Shown here piece after piece: positions 44,840 to 56,982 of a stretch of 64,000 bases of DNA. Every line of letters begins with the position of its first letter. The first letter of the stretch is position 1. The translations under genes were made by a program, and so were the position numbers. Under the pieces are notes generated by a model. The model worked only from the letters and a program-made list of their open reading frames with translations, ran no database searches and was not told where the DNA came from. Source of the stretch: Hordeum vulgare subsp. vulgare (taxonomy: Eukaryota > Streptophyta > Magnoliopsida > Poales > Poaceae); assembly GCF_904849725.1 (NCBI RefSeq), contig NC_058519.1:576536669-576600668 (forward strand), written 5' to 3'.

Positions 44840-44959
44840 GGATGCAATCATACCAGCACTAAAGCACCGGATCCCATCAGAACTTCGAAGTTAAGCGTGC
44901 TTGGGCGAGAGTAGTACTAGGATGGGTGACCTCCTGGGAAGTCCTCGTGTTGCATTCCC
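44840..44959 (+). rRNA. 5S rRNA
   Basis: G7A and C46T; its spacer has one of the shortest TAG tracts (4 triplets). Confidence 0.96.
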
Positions 44960-45131
44960 CTTTTTAAATATATTTTTGCGCCACGTGACAAGGATGACGC
45001 GGGAGCGTGATCTATATGACCTCATTTTCTTATTTTTGACGATTACTGTGTGACTTTTCCCACCGCGCTTGACACCCAACGACTAGTAGTAGTAGGGGCA
45101 AGCATAAGGAACAAATAGATAGTAGCATGTC

Positions 45132-45251
45132 GGATGCGATCATACCACCACTAAAGCACCGGATCCCATCAGAACTCCGAAGTTAAGCGTGCTTGGGCGA
45201 GAGTAGTACTAGGATGGGTGACCTCCTGGGAAGTCCTCGTGTTGCATTCCC
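45132..45251 (+). rRNA. 5S rRNA
   Basis: G17C; flank AGTAGCATG. The tract after it ends with GGGGTAGGGG. Confidence 0.97.
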
Positions 45252-45453
45252 CTTTTTAAATATATTTTTGCGCCACGTGACAAGGATGACGCGGGAGCGT
45301 GATCTATATGACCTCATTTTCTTATTTTTGACGATTACTGTGTGACTTTTCCCACCGCGCTTGACACCCAACGACTAGTAGTATTAGTAGTAGTGGTAGT
45401 AGTAGTAGTAGGGGTAGGGGCAAGCATAAGGAACAAATAGATAGTTGCATGTC

Positions 45454-45573
45454 GGATGCGATCATACCAGCACTAAAGCACCGGATCCCATCAGAACTCC
45501 GAAGTTAAGCGTGCTTGGGCGAGAGTAGTACTAGGATGGGTGACCTCCTGGGAAGTTCTCGTGTTGCATTCCC
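45454..45573 (+). rRNA. 5S rRNA
   Basis: C104T only. Confidence 0.97.
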
Positions 45574-45753
45574 CTTTTTAAATATATTTTTGCGCCACGT
45601 GACAAGGATGACGCGGGACCGTGATCTATATGACCTCATTTTCTTATTTTTGACGATTACTGTGTGACTTTTCCCACCGCGCTTGACACCCAACGACTAG
45701 TAGTAGTAGTAGTAGTAGGGCAAGCATAAGGAACAAATAGATAGTTGCATGTC

Positions 45754-45873
45754 GGATGCGATCATACCAGCACTAAAGCACCGGATCCTATCAGAACTCC
45801 GAAGTTAAGCGTGCTTGGGCGAGAGTAGTACTAGGATGGGTGACCTCCTGGGAAGTCCTCGTGTTGCATTCCC
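45754..45873 (+). rRNA. 5S rRNA
   Basis: C36T only. Confidence 0.97.
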
Positions 45874-46063
45874 CTTTTTAAATATATTTTTGCGCCACGT
45901 GACAAGGATGACGCGGGAGCGTGATCTATATGACCTCATTTTCTTATTTTTGACGATTACTGTGTGACTTTTCCCACCGCGCTTGACACCCAACGACTAG
46001 TAGTAGTAGTAGTAGTAGTAGTAGTAGGGGCAAGCATAAGGAACAAATAGATAGTTGCATGTC

Positions 46064-46183
46064 TGATGCGATCATACCAGCACTAAAGCACCGGATCCCA
46101 TCAGAACTCCGAAGTTAAGCGTGCTTGTGCGAGAGTAGTACTAGGATGGGTGACCTCCTGGGAAGTCCTCGTGTTGCATTCCC
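46064..46183 (+). rRNA. 5S rRNA, +1 variant
   Basis: G1T and G65T. Confidence 0.95.
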
Positions 46184-46361
46184 CTTTTTAAATATATTTT
46201 TGCGCCACGTGACAAGGATGACGCGGGACCGTGATCTATATGACCTCATTTTCTTATTTTTGACGATTACTGTGTGACTTTTCCCACCGCGCTTGACACC
46301 CAACGACTAGTAGTAGTAGTAGTAGGGGCAAGCATAAGGAACAAATAGATAGTTGCATGTC

Positions 46362-46481
46362 GGATGTGATCATACCAGCACTAAAGCACCGGATCCCATC
46401 AGAACTCCGAAGTTAAGCGTGCTTGGGCGAGAGTAGTACTAGGATGGGTGACCTCCTGGGAAGTCCTCGTGTTGCATTCCC
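46362..46481 (+). rRNA. 5S rRNA
   Basis: C6T. Confidence 0.97.
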
Positions 46482-46664
46482 CTTTTTAAATATATTTTTG
46501 CGCCACGTGACAAGGACGACGCGGGACCGTGATCTATATGACCTCATTTTCTTATTTTTGACGATTACTGTGTGACTTTTCCCACCGCGCTTGACACCCA
46601 ACGACTAGTAGTAGTAGTAGTAGTAGTAGGGCAAGCATAAGGAACAAATAGATAGTTGCATGTC

Positions 46665-46784
46665 GGATGCGATCATACCAGCACTAAAGCATCGGATCCC
46701 ATCAGAACTCCGAACTTAAGCGTGCTTGGGCGAGAGTAGTACTAGGATGGGTGACCTCCTGGGAAGTCCTCGTGTTGCATTCCC
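46665..46784 (+). rRNA. 5S rRNA
   Basis: C28T and G51C; second T-run lengthened to T6, and the next tract starts TAGTAATAG. Confidence 0.97.
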
Positions 46785-46915
46785 CTTTTTAAATATATTT
46801 TTTGCGCCACGTGACAAGGATGACGCGGGACCGTGATCTATATGACCTCATTTTCTTATTTTTGACGATTACTGTGTGACTTTTCCCACCGCGCTTGACA
46901 CCCAACGACTAGTAA

Positions 46916-46959
<44 letters not shown>

Positions 46960-47002
46960 GTAGTAGGGGCAAGCATAAGGAACAAATAGATGGTTGCATG
47001 TC

Positions 47003-47122
47003 GGATGCGATCATACCAGCACTGAAGCACCGGATCCCATCACAACTCCGAAGTTAAGCGTGTTTGGGCGAGAGTAGTACTAGGATGGGTGACCTCCTGG
47101 GAAGTCCTCGTGTTGCATTCCC
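47003..47122 (+). rRNA. 5S rRNA
   Basis: A22G, G41C and C61T. Confidence 0.97.
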
Positions 47123-47303
47123 CTTTTTAAATATATTTTTGCGCCACGTGACAAGGATGACGCGGGAGCGTGATCTATATGACCTCATTTTCTTATTTTT
47201 GACGATTACTGTGTGACTTTTCCCACCGCGCTTGACACCCAACGACTAGTAGTAGTAGTAGTAGTAGGGGCAAGCATAAGGAACAAATAGATAGTTGCAT
47301 GTC

Positions 47304-47423
47304 GGATGCGATCATACCAGCACTAAAGCACCGGATCCCATCAGAACTCCGAAGTTAAGCGTGCTTGGGCGAGAGTAGTACTAGGATGGGTGACCTCCTG
47401 GGAAGTCCTCGTGTTGCATTCCC
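47304..47423 (+). rRNA. 5S rRNA
   Basis: Consensus gene. Confidence 0.97.
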
Positions 47424-47631
47424 CTTTTTAAATATATTTTTGCGCCACGTGACAAGGATGACGCGGGAGCGTGATCTATATGACCTCATTTTCTTATTTT
47501 TGACGATTACTGTGTGACTTTTCCCACCGCGCTTGACACCCAACGACTAGTAGTAGTAGTAGTAGTAGTGGTAGTACTAGTAGTAGTAGTAGTAGGGGCA
47601 AGCATAAGGAACAAATAGATAGTTGCATGTC

Positions 47632-47751
47632 GGATGCGATCATACCAGCACTAAAGCACCGGATCCCATCAGAACTCCGAAGTTAAGTGTGCTTGGGCGA
47701 GAGTAGTACTAGGATGGGTGACCTCCTGGGAAGTCCTCGTGTTGCATTCCC
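47632..47751 (+). rRNA. 5S rRNA
   Basis: C57T, sister of 23768. Confidence 0.97.
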
Positions 47752-47901
47752 CTTTTTAAATATATTTTTGCGCCACGTGACAAGGATGACGCGGGACCGT
47801 GATCTATATGACCTCATTTTCTTATTTTTGACGATTACTGTGTGACTTTTCCCACCGCGCTTGACACCCAACGACTAGTAGTAGTAGTAGTAGTAGTAGT
47901 A

Positions 47902-47995
47902 GGGCGAGAGTAGTACTAGGATGGGTGACCTCCTCGGAAGTCCTCGTGTTGCATTCCCTGGGTGACCTCCTGGGAAGTCCTCGTGTTGCATTCCC
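47902..47995 (+). pseudogene. 5S rRNA pseudogene, 5'-truncated with doubled C box
   Basis: G97C in the first C box; second copy from 47959. Sister of 24038. Confidence 0.94.
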
Positions 47996-48179
47996 CTTTT
48001 TAAATATATTTTTGCGCCACGTGACAAGGATGACGCGGGACCGTGATCTATATAACCTCATTTTCTTATTTTTGACGATTACTGTGTGACTTTTCCCACC
48101 GCGCTTGACACCCAACGACTAGTAGTAGTAGTAGTAGTAGTAGGGGCAAGCATAAGGAACAAATAGATAGTTGCATGTC

Positions 48180-48299
48180 GGATGCGATCATACCAGCACT
48201 AAAGCACCGGATCCCATCAGAACTCCGAAGTTAAGCGTGCTTGGGCGAGAGTAGTACTAGGATAGGTGACCTCCTGGGAAGTCCTCGTGTTGCATTCCC
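48180..48299 (+). rRNA. 5S rRNA
   Basis: G85A in the C box. This is the unit missing from the left 8-kb copy. Confidence 0.97.
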
Positions 48300-48479
48300 C
48301 TTTTTAAATATATTTTTGCGCCACGTGACAAGGATGACGCGGGACCGTGATCTATATGACCTCATTTTCTTATTTTTGACGATTACTGTGTGACTTTTCC
48401 CACCGCGCTTGACACCCAACGACTAGTAGTAGTAGTAGTAGTAGGGCAAGCATAAGGAACAAATAGATAGTTGCATGTC

Positions 48480-48599
48480 GGATGCGATCATACCAGCACT
48501 AAAGCACCGGATCCCATCAGAACTCCGAAGTTAAGCGTGCTTGGGCGAGAGTAGTACTAGGATGGGTGACCTCCTGGGAAGTCCTCGTGTTGCATTCCC
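48480..48599 (+). rRNA. 5S rRNA
   Basis: Consensus gene. Confidence 0.97.
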
Positions 48600-48723
48600 C
48601 TTTTTAAATATATTTTTGCGCCACGTGACAAGGATGACGCGGGAGCGTGATCTATATGACCTCATTTTCTTATTTTTGACGATTACTGTGTGACTTTTCC
48701 CACCGCGCTTGACACCCAACGAC

Positions 48724-48759
<36 letters not shown>

Positions 48760-48795
48760 GGGCAAGCAAAAGGAACAAATAGATAGTTGCATGTC

Positions 48796-48915
48796 TGATG
48801 CGATCATACCAGCACTAAAGCACCGGATCCCATCAGAACTCCGAAGTTAAGCGTGCTTGTGCGAGAGTAGTACTAGGATGGGTGACCTCCTGGGAAGTCC
48901 TCGTGTTGCATTCCC
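48796..48915 (+). rRNA. 5S rRNA, +1 variant
   Basis: G1T, G65T and flank GCAAAAGG, as at 24632. Confidence 0.95.
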
Positions 48916-49093
48916 CTTTTTAAATATATTTTTGCGCCACGTGACAAGGATGACGCGGGACCGTGATCTATATGACCTCATTTTCTTATTTTTGACGATT
49001 ACTGTGTGACTTTTCCCACCGCGCTTGACACCCAACGACTAGTAGTAGTAGTAGTAGGGGCAAGCATAAGGAACAAATAGATAGTTGCATGTC

Positions 49094-49213
49094 GGATGTG
49101 ATCATACCAGCACTAAAGCATCGGATCCCATCAGAACTCCGAAGTTAAGCGTGCTTGGGCGAGAGTAGTACTAGGATGGGTGACCTCCTGGGAAGTCCTC
49201 GTGTTGCATTCCC
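49094..49213 (+). rRNA. 5S rRNA
   Basis: C6T and C28T. Confidence 0.97.
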
Positions 49214-49396
49214 CTTTTTAAATATATTTTTGCGCCACGTGACAAGGACGACGCGGGACCGTGATCTATATGACCTCATTTTCTTATTTTTGACGATTAC
49301 TGTGTGACTTTTCCCACCGCGCTTGACACCCAACGACTAGTAGTAGTAGTAGTAGTAGTAGGGCAAGCATAAGGAACAAATAGATAGTTGCATGTC

Positions 49397-49516
49397 GGAT
49401 GCGATCATACGAGCACTAAAGCATCGGATCCCATCAGAACTCCGAACTTAAGCGTGCTTGGGCGAGAGTAGTACTAGGATGGGTGACCTCCTGGGAAGTC
49501 CTCGTGTTGCATTCCC
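49397..49516 (+). rRNA. 5S rRNA
   Basis: C15G, C28T and G51C. Confidence 0.97.
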
Positions 49517-49640
49517 CTTTTTAAATATATTTTTGCGCCACGTGACAAGGATGACGCGGGACCGTGATGTATATGACCTCATTTTCTTATTTTTGACGAT
49601 TACTGTGTGACTTTTCCCACCGCGCTTGACACCCAACGAC

Positions 49641-49687
<47 letters not shown>

Positions 49688-49730
49688 GTAGTAGGGGCAA
49701 GCATAAGGAACAAATAGATGGTTGCATGTC

Positions 49731-49850
49731 GGATGCGATCATACCAGCACTGAAGCACCGGATCCCATCACAACTCCGAAGTTAAGCGTGTTTGGGCGAG
49801 AGTAGTACTAGGATGGGTGACCTCCTGGGAAGTCCTCGTGTTGCATTCCC
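49731..49850 (+). rRNA. 5S rRNA
   Basis: A22G, G41C and C61T; spacer palindrome CACATG, private against 25567. Confidence 0.97.
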
Positions 49851-50031
49851 CTTTTTAAATATATTTTTGCGCCACATGACAAGGATGACGCGGGAGCGTG
49901 ATCTATATGACCTCATTTTCTTATTTTTGACGATTACTGTGTGACTTTTCCCACCGCGCTTGACACCCAACGACTAGTAGTAGTAGTAGTAGTAGGGGCA
50001 AGCATAAGGAACAAATAGATAGTTGCATGTC

Positions 50032-50151
50032 GGATGCGATCATACCAGCACTAAAGCACCGGATCCCATCAGAACTCCGAAGTTAAGCGTGCTTGGGCGA
50101 GAGTAGTACTAGGATGGGTGACCTCCTGGGAAGTCCTCGTGTTGCATTCCC
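50032..50151 (+). rRNA. 5S rRNA
   Basis: Consensus gene. Confidence 0.97.
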
Positions 50152-50353
50152 CTTTTTAAATATATTTTTGCGCCACGTGACAAGGATGACGCGGGAGCGT
50201 GATCTATATGACCTCATTTTCTTATTTTTGACGATTACTGTGTGACTTTTCCCACCGCGCTTGACACCCAACGACTAGTAGTAGTAGTAGTAGTAGTACT
50301 AGTAGTAGTAGTAGTAGGGGCAAGCATAAGGAACAAATAGATAGTTGCATGTC

Positions 50354-50473
50354 GGATGCGATCATACCAGCACTAAAGCACCGGATCCCATCAGAACTCC
50401 GAAGTTAAGCGTGCTTGGGCGAGAGTAGTACTAGGATGGGTGACCTCCTGGGAAGTCCTCGTGTTGCATTCCC
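50354..50473 (+). rRNA. 5S rRNA
   Basis: Consensus gene. Confidence 0.97.
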
Positions 50474-50657
50474 CTTTTTAAATATATTTTTGCGCCACGT
50501 GACAAGGATGACGCGGGACCGTGATCTATATGACCTCATTTTCTTATTTTTGACGATTACTGTGTGACTTTTCCCACCGCGCTTGACACCCAACGACTAG
50601 TAGTAGTAGTAGTAGTAGTAGGGGCAAGCATAAGGAACAAATAGATAGTTGCATGTC

Positions 50658-50777
50658 GGATGCGATCATACCAGCACTAAAGCACCGGATCCCATCAGAA
50701 CTCCGAAGTTAAGCGTGCTTGGGCGATAGTAGTACTAGGATGGGTGACCAATTGGGAAGTCCTCGTGTTGCATTCCC
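50658..50777 (+). rRNA. 5S rRNA, C-box variant
   Basis: G70T (IE) and T93A, C94A, C95T: three adjacent C-box changes. Probably a weak promoter. Confidence 0.95.
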
Positions 50778-50903
50778 CTTTTTAAATATATTTTTGCGCC
50801 ACGTGACAAGGATGACGCGGGAGCGTGATCTATATGACCTCATTTTCTTATTTTTGACGATTACTGTGTGACTTTTCCCACCGCGCTTGACACCCAACGA
50901 CTA

Positions 50904-50939
<36 letters not shown>

Positions 50940-50982
50940 GTAGTAGGGGCAAGCATAAGGAACAAATAGATGGTTGCATGTC

Positions 50983-51102
50983 GGATGCGATCATACCAGC
51001 ACTGAAGCACCGGATCCCATCAGAACTCCGAAGTTAAGCGTGTTTGGGCGAGAGTAGTACTAGGATGGGTGACCTCCTGGGAAGTCCTCGTGTTGCATTC
51101 CC
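50983..51102 (+). rRNA. 5S rRNA
   Basis: A22G and C61T. Confidence 0.97.
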
Positions 51103-51283
51103 CTTTTTAAATATATTTTTGCGCCACGTGACAAGGATGACGCGGGAGCGTGATCTATATGACCTCATTTTCTTATTTTTGACGATTACTGTGTGACTTT
51201 TCCCACCGCGCTTGACACCCAACGACTAGTAGTAGTAGTAGTAGTAGGGGCAAGCATAAGGAACAAATAGATAGTTGCATGTC

Positions 51284-51403
51284 GGATGCGATCATACCAG
51301 CACTAAAGCACCGGATCCCATCAGAACTCCGAAGTTAAGCGTGCTTGGGCGAGAGTAGTACTAGGATGGGTGACCTCCTGGGAAGTCCTCGTGTTGCATT
51401 CCC
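51284..51403 (+). rRNA. 5S rRNA
   Basis: Consensus gene; the spacer type matches 27785. Confidence 0.97.
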
Positions 51404-51583
51404 CTTTTTAAATATATTTTTGCGCCACGTGACAAGGATGACGCGGGACCGTGATCTATATGACCTCATTTTCTTATTTTTGACGATTACTGTGTGACTT
51501 TTCCCACCGCGCTTGACACCCAACGACTAGTAGTAGTAGTAGTAGTAGGGCAAGCATAAGGAACAAATAGATAGTTGCATGTC

Positions 51584-51703
51584 GGATGCGATCATACCAG
51601 CACTAAAGCACCGGATCCCATCAGAACTCCGAAGTTAAGCGTGCTTGGGCGAGAGTAGTACTAGGATGGGTGACCTCCTGGGAAGTCCTCGTGTTGCATT
51701 CCC
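51584..51703 (+). rRNA. 5S rRNA
   Basis: Consensus gene; spacer GACGCAGGACC and ACTTATCCC. Confidence 0.97.
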
Positions 51704-51884
51704 CTTTTTAAATATATTTTTGCGCCACGTGACAAGGATGACGCAGGACCGTGATCTATATGACCTCATTTTCTTATTTTTGACGATTACTGTGTGACTT
51801 ATCCCACCGCGCTTGACACCCAACGACTAGTAGTAGTAGTAGTAGTAGGGGCAAGCATAAGGAAGAAATAGATAGTTGCATGTC

Positions 51885-52052
51885 GGATGCGATCATACCA
51901 GCAGTAAAGCACCGGATCCCATCAGAACTCCGAAGTTAAGCGTGCTTGGGCGAGAGTAGTACTAGGATGGGTGACCTCCTAAGTTAAGCGTGCTTGGGCG
52001 AGAGTAGTACTAGGATGGGTGACCTCCTGGGAAGTCCTCGTGTTGCATTCCC
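51885..52052 (+). rRNA. 5S rRNA with 48-bp internal duplication
   Basis: +49 to +96 is repeated, giving 168 nt with two nearly complete A box-IE-C box sets. C20G is shared with 28389; the terminator is T4. An unusual double-promoter 5S; the RNA would not be normal 5S. Confidence 0.92.
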
Positions 52053-52236
52053 CCTTTTAAATATATTTTTGCGGCACGTGACAAGGATGACGCGGGACCG
52101 TGATCTATATGAGCTCATTTTCTTATTTTTGACGATTACTGTGTGACTTTTCCCACCGCGCTTGACACCCAACGACTAGTAGTAGTAGTAGTAGTAGTAG
52201 GGGCAAGCATAAGGAACAAATAGATAGTTGCATGTC

Positions 52237-52356
52237 GGATGCGATCATACCAGCACTAAAGCACCGGATCCCATCAGAACTCCGAAGTTAAGCGTGCTTG
52301 GGCGAGAGTAGTACTAGGATGGGTGACCTCCTGGGAAGTCCTCGTGTTGCATTTCC
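52237..52356 (+). rRNA. 5S rRNA
   Basis: C118T; spacer ACTTTTTCC. Confidence 0.97.
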
Positions 52357-52546
52357 CTTTTTAAATATATTTTTGCGCCACGTGACAAGGATGACGCGGG
52401 AGCGTGATCTATATGACCTCATTTTCTTATTTTTGACGATTACTGTGTGACTTTTTCCACCGCGCTTGACACCCAACGACTAGTAGTAGTAGTAGTAGTA
52501 GTAGTAGTAGGGGCAAGCATAAGGAACAAATAGATAGTTGCATGTC

Positions 52547-52666
52547 GGATGCGATCATACCAGCACTAAAGCACCGGATCCCATCAGAACTCCGAAGTTA
52601 AGCGTACTTGGGCGAGAGTAGTACTAGGATGGGTGACCTCCTGGGAAGTCCTCGTGTTGCATTCCC
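52547..52666 (+). rRNA. 5S rRNA
   Basis: G60A. Confidence 0.97.
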
Positions 52667-52790
52667 CTTTTTAAATATATTTTTGCGGCACGTGACAAGG
52701 ATGACGCGGGACCGTGATCTATATGACCTCATTTTCTTATTTTTGACGATTACTGTGTGACTTTTCCCACCGCGCTTGACACCCAACGAC

Positions 52791-52826
<36 letters not shown>

Positions 52827-52862
52827 GGGCAAGCATAAGCAAGAAATAGATAGTTGCATGTC

Positions 52863-52982
52863 GGATGCGATCATACCAGCACTAAAGCACCGGATCCCAT
52901 CAGAACTCCGAAGTTAAGCGTGCTTTGGCGAGAGTAGTACTAGGATTGGTGACCTCCTGGGAAGTCCTCGTGTTGCATTCCC
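52863..52982 (+). rRNA. 5S rRNA
   Basis: G64T and G85T. Confidence 0.97.
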
Positions 52983-53184
52983 CTTTTTAAATATATTTTT
53001 GCGCCACGTGACAAGGATGACGCGGGAGCGTGATCTATATGACCTCATTTTCTTATTTTTGACGATTACTGTGTGACTTTTCCCACCGCGCTTGACACCC
53101 AACGACTAGTAGTAGTAGTACTAGTAGTAGTAGTAGTAGTAGTAGTAGGGGCAAGCATAAGGAACAAATAGATAGTTGCATGTC

Positions 53185-53304
53185 GGATGCGATCATACCA
53201 GCACTAAAGCACTAGATCCCATCAGAACTCCGAAGTTAAGCGTGCTTGGACGAGAGTAGTACTAGGATGGGTGACCTCCTGGGAAGTCCTCGTGTTGCAT
53301 TCCC
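53185..53304 (+). rRNA. 5S rRNA
   Basis: C29T and G30A together remove a CpG; G66A. Confidence 0.96.
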
Positions 53305-53428
53305 CTTTTTAAATATATTTTTGCGCCACGTGACAAGGATGACGCGGGACCGTGATCTATATGACCTCATTTTCTTATTTTTGACGATTACTGTGTGACT
53401 TTTCCCACCGCGCTTGACACCCAACGAC

Positions 53429-53470
<42 letters not shown>

Positions 53471-53506
53471 GGGCAAGCATAAGGAACAAATAGATAGTTG
53501 CATGTC

Positions 53507-53626
53507 GGATGCGATCATACCAGCACTAAAGCACCGGATCCCATCAGAACTCCGAAGTTAAGCGTGCTTGGGCGAGAGTAGTACTAGGATGGGTGACCTC
53601 CTGGAAAGTCCTCGTGTTGCATTCCC
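53507..53626 (+). rRNA. 5S rRNA
   Basis: G99A, just past the C box. Confidence 0.97.
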
Positions 53627-53750
53627 CTTTTTAAATATATTTTTGCGGCACGTGACAAGGATGACGCGGGACCGTGATCTATATGACCTCATTTTCTTAT
53701 TTTTGACGATTACTGTGTGACTTTTCCCACCGCGCTTGACACCCAACGAC

Positions 53751-53789
<39 letters not shown>

Positions 53790-53825
53790 GGGCAAGCATA
53801 AGGAAGAAATAGATAGTTGCATGTC

Positions 53826-53945
53826 GGATGCGATCATACCAGCACTAAAGCACCGGATCCCATCAGAACTCCGAAGTTAAGCGTGCTTGCGCGAGAGTAG
53901 TACTAGGATGGGTGACCTCCTCGGAAGTCCTCGTGTTGCATTTCC
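53826..53945 (+). rRNA. 5S rRNA
   Basis: G65C, G97C and C118T. Confidence 0.96.
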
Positions 53946-54069
53946 CTTTTTAAATATATTTTTGCGGCACGTGACAAGGATGACGCGGGACCGTGATCTA
54001 TATGACCTCATTTTCTTATTTTTGACGATTACTGTGTGACTTTTCCCACCGCGCTTGACACCCAACGAC

Positions 54070-54111
<42 letters not shown>

Positions 54112-54147
54112 GGGCAAGCATAAGGAACAAATAGATAGTTGCATGTC

Positions 54148-54267
54148 GGATGCGATCATACCAGCACTAAAGCACCGGATCCCATCAGAACTCCGAAGTT
54201 AAGCGTACTTGGGCGAGAGTAGTACTAGGATGGGTGACCTCCTCGGAAGTCCTCGTGTTGCATTCCC
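54148..54267 (+). rRNA. 5S rRNA
   Basis: G60A and G97C; GGGAGCG spacer. Confidence 0.97.
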
Positions 54268-54391
54268 CTTTTTAAATATATTTTTGCGGCACGTGACAAG
54301 GATGACGCGGGAGCGTGATCTATATGACCTCATTTTCTTATTTTTGACGATTACTGTGTGACTTTTCCCACCGCGCTTGACACCCAACGAC

Positions 54392-54430
<39 letters not shown>

Positions 54431-54466
54431 GGGCAAGCATAAGGAAGAAATAGATAGTTGCATGTC

Positions 54467-54586
54467 GGATGCGATCATACCAGCACTAAAGCACCGGATC
54501 CCATCAGAACTCCGAAGTTAAGCGTACTTGGGCGAGAGTAGTACTAGGATGGGTGACCTCCTCGGAAGTCCTCGTGTTGCATTCCC
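54467..54586 (+). rRNA. 5S rRNA
   Basis: G60A and G97C; GGGACCG spacer. Confidence 0.97.
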
Positions 54587-54710
54587 CTTTTTAAATATAT
54601 TTTTGCGGCACGTGACAAGGATGACGCGGGACCGTGATCTATATGACCTCATTTTCTTATTTTTGACGATTACTGTGTGACTTTTCCCACCGCGCTTGAC
54701 ACCCAACGAC

Positions 54711-54743
<33 letters not shown>

Positions 54744-54779
54744 GGGCAAGCATAAGGAACAAATAGATAGTTGCATGTC

Positions 54780-54899
54780 GGATGCGATCATACCAGCACT
54801 AAAGCACCGGATCCCATCAGAACTCCGAAGTTAAGCGTGCTTGGGCGAGAGTAGTACTAGGATGGGTGACCTCCTGGGAAGTCCTCGTGTTGCATTCCC
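54780..54899 (+). rRNA. 5S rRNA
   Basis: Consensus gene; spacer CGGTAGCG. Confidence 0.97.
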
Positions 54900-55086
54900 C
54901 TTTTTAAATATATTTTTGCGCCACGTGACAAGGATGACGCGGTAGCGTGATCTATATGACCTCATTTTCTTATTTTTGACGATTACTGTGTGACTTTTCC
55001 CACCGCGCTTGACACCCAACGACTAGTAGTAGTAGTAGTAGTAGTAGTAGGGGCAAGCATAAGGAACAAATAGATAGTTGCATGTC

Positions 55087-55206
55087 GGATGCGATCATAC
55101 CAGCACTAAAGCACCGGATCCCATCAGAACTTCGAAGTTAAGCGTGCTTGGGCGAGAGTAGTACTAGGATGGGTGACCTCCTGGGAAGTCCTCGTGTTGC
55201 ATTCCC
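55087..55206 (+). rRNA. 5S rRNA
   Basis: C46T only. Confidence 0.97.
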
Positions 55207-55330
55207 CTTTTTAAATATATTTTTGCGCCACGTGACAAGGATGACGCGGGAGCGTGATCTATATGACCTCATTTTCTTATTTTTGACGATTACTGTGTGA
55301 CTTTTCCCACCGCGCTTGACACCCAACGAC

Positions 55331-55363
<33 letters not shown>

Positions 55364-55399
55364 GGGCAAGCATAAGGAACAAATAGATAGTTGCATGTC

Positions 55400-55519
55400 G
55401 GATGCGATCATACCAGCACTAAAGCACCGGATCCCATCAGAACTCCGAAGTTAAGCGTGCTTGGGCGAGAGTAGTACTAGGATGGGTGACCTCATGGGAA
55501 GTCCTCGTGTTGCATTCCC
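55400..55519 (+). rRNA. 5S rRNA
   Basis: C95A; spacer palindrome CACATG. Confidence 0.97.
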
Positions 55520-55643
55520 CTTTTTAAATATATTTTTGCGCCACATGACAAGGATGACGCGGGACCGTGATCTATATGACCTCATTTTCTTATTTTTGAC
55601 GATTACTGTGTGACTTTTCCCACCGCGCTTGACACCCAACGAC

Positions 55644-55679
<36 letters not shown>

Positions 55680-55715
55680 GGGCAAGCATAAGGAACAAAT
55701 AGATAGTTGCATGTC

Positions 55716-55835
55716 GGATGCGATCATACTAGCACTAAAGCATCGGATCCCATCAGAACTCCGAAGTTAAGCGTGCTTGGGCGAGAGTAGTACTAGGATG
55801 TGTGACCTCCTGGGAAGTCCTCGTGTTGCATTCCC
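55716..55835 (+). rRNA. 5S rRNA
   Basis: C15T, C28T and G86T. Confidence 0.97.
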
Positions 55836-55959
55836 CTTTTTCAATATATTTTTGCGCCACGTGACAAGGATGACGCGGGACCGTGATCTATATGACCTCA
55901 TTTTCTTATTTTTGACGATTACTGTGTGACTTTTCCCACCGCGCTTGACACCCAACGAC

Positions 55960-56025
<66 letters not shown>
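55960..56025 (+). repeat. TAG microsatellite, 22 triplets
   Basis: Uninterrupted tract after the C15T+C28T+G86T unit at 55716. Confidence 0.95.
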
Positions 56026-56061
56026 GGGCAAGCATAAGGAAGAAATAGATAGTTGCATGTC

Positions 56062-56181
56062 GGATGCGATCATACCAGCACTAAAGCACCGGATCCCATC
56101 AGAACTCCGAAGTTAAGCGTGCTTGAGCGAGAGTAGTACTAGGATGGGTGACCTCCTGGGAAGTCCTCTTGTTGCATTCCC
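56062..56181 (+). rRNA. 5S rRNA
   Basis: G65A and G108T. Confidence 0.97.
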
Positions 56182-56365
56182 CTTTTTAAATATATTTTTG
56201 CGCCACGTGACAAGGATGACGCGGGAGCGTGATCTATATGACCTCATTTTCTTATTTTTGACGATTACTGTGTGACTTTTCCCACCGCGCTTGACACCCA
56301 ACGACTAGTAGTAGTAGTAGTAGTAGTAGGGGCAAGCATAAGGAACAAATAGATAGTTGCATGTC

Positions 56366-56485
56366 GGATGCGATCATACCAGCACTAAAGCATCGGATCC
56401 CATCAGAACTCCGAAGTTAAGCGTGCTTGGGCGAGAGTAGTACTAGGATGGGTGACCTCCTGGGAAGTCCTCGTGTTGCATTCCC
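56366..56485 (+). rRNA. 5S rRNA
   Basis: C28T; GCGGC spacer, same type as 59245. Confidence 0.97.
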
Positions 56486-56666
56486 CTTTTTAAATATATT
56501 TTTGCGGCACGTGACAAGGATGACGCGGGACCGTGATCTATATGACCTCATTTTCTTATTTTTGACGATTACTGTGTGACTTTTCCCACCGCGCTTGACA
56601 CCCAACGACTAGTAGTAGTAGTAGTAGTAGGGGCAAGCATAAGGAACAAATAGATAGTTGCATGTC

Positions 56667-56786
56667 GGATGCGATCATACCAGCACTAAAGCACCGGATC
56701 CCATCAGAACTCCGAAGTTAAGCGTGCTTGGGCGAGAGTAGTACTAGGATGGGTGACCTCCTGGGAAGTCCTCGTGTTGCATTCCC
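56667..56786 (+). rRNA. 5S rRNA
   Basis: Consensus gene; GCGGC spacer. Confidence 0.97.
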
Positions 56787-56910
56787 CTTTTTAAATATAT
56801 TTTTGCGGCACGTGACAAGGATGACGCGGGACCGTGATCTATATGACCTCATTTTCTTATTTTTGACGATTACTGTGTGACTTTTCCCACCGCGCTTGAC
56901 ACCCAACGAC

Positions 56911-56946
<36 letters not shown>

Positions 56947-56982
56947 GGGCAAGCATAAGGAACAAATAGATAGTTGCATGTC

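Larger units (their letters stand above)
42661..44943 (+). repeat. Segmental duplication, left copy (>2.2 kb)
   Basis: The order consensus, C6T, C28T+G51C, C47T+G68A, two more units, the 31-bp internal duplication and G7A+C46T matches 61703-64000 at an offset of 19042-19057 bp. The right copy is cut by the window. Confidence 0.92.
45454..53184 (+). repeat. Segmental duplication, right copy (~7.7 kb)
   Basis: Sister of 21600-29629. Private differences include C36T at 45754, G85A in the extra unit 48180, T93A+C94A+C95T at 50658 and the 48-bp internal duplication at 51885. Confidence 0.92.
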
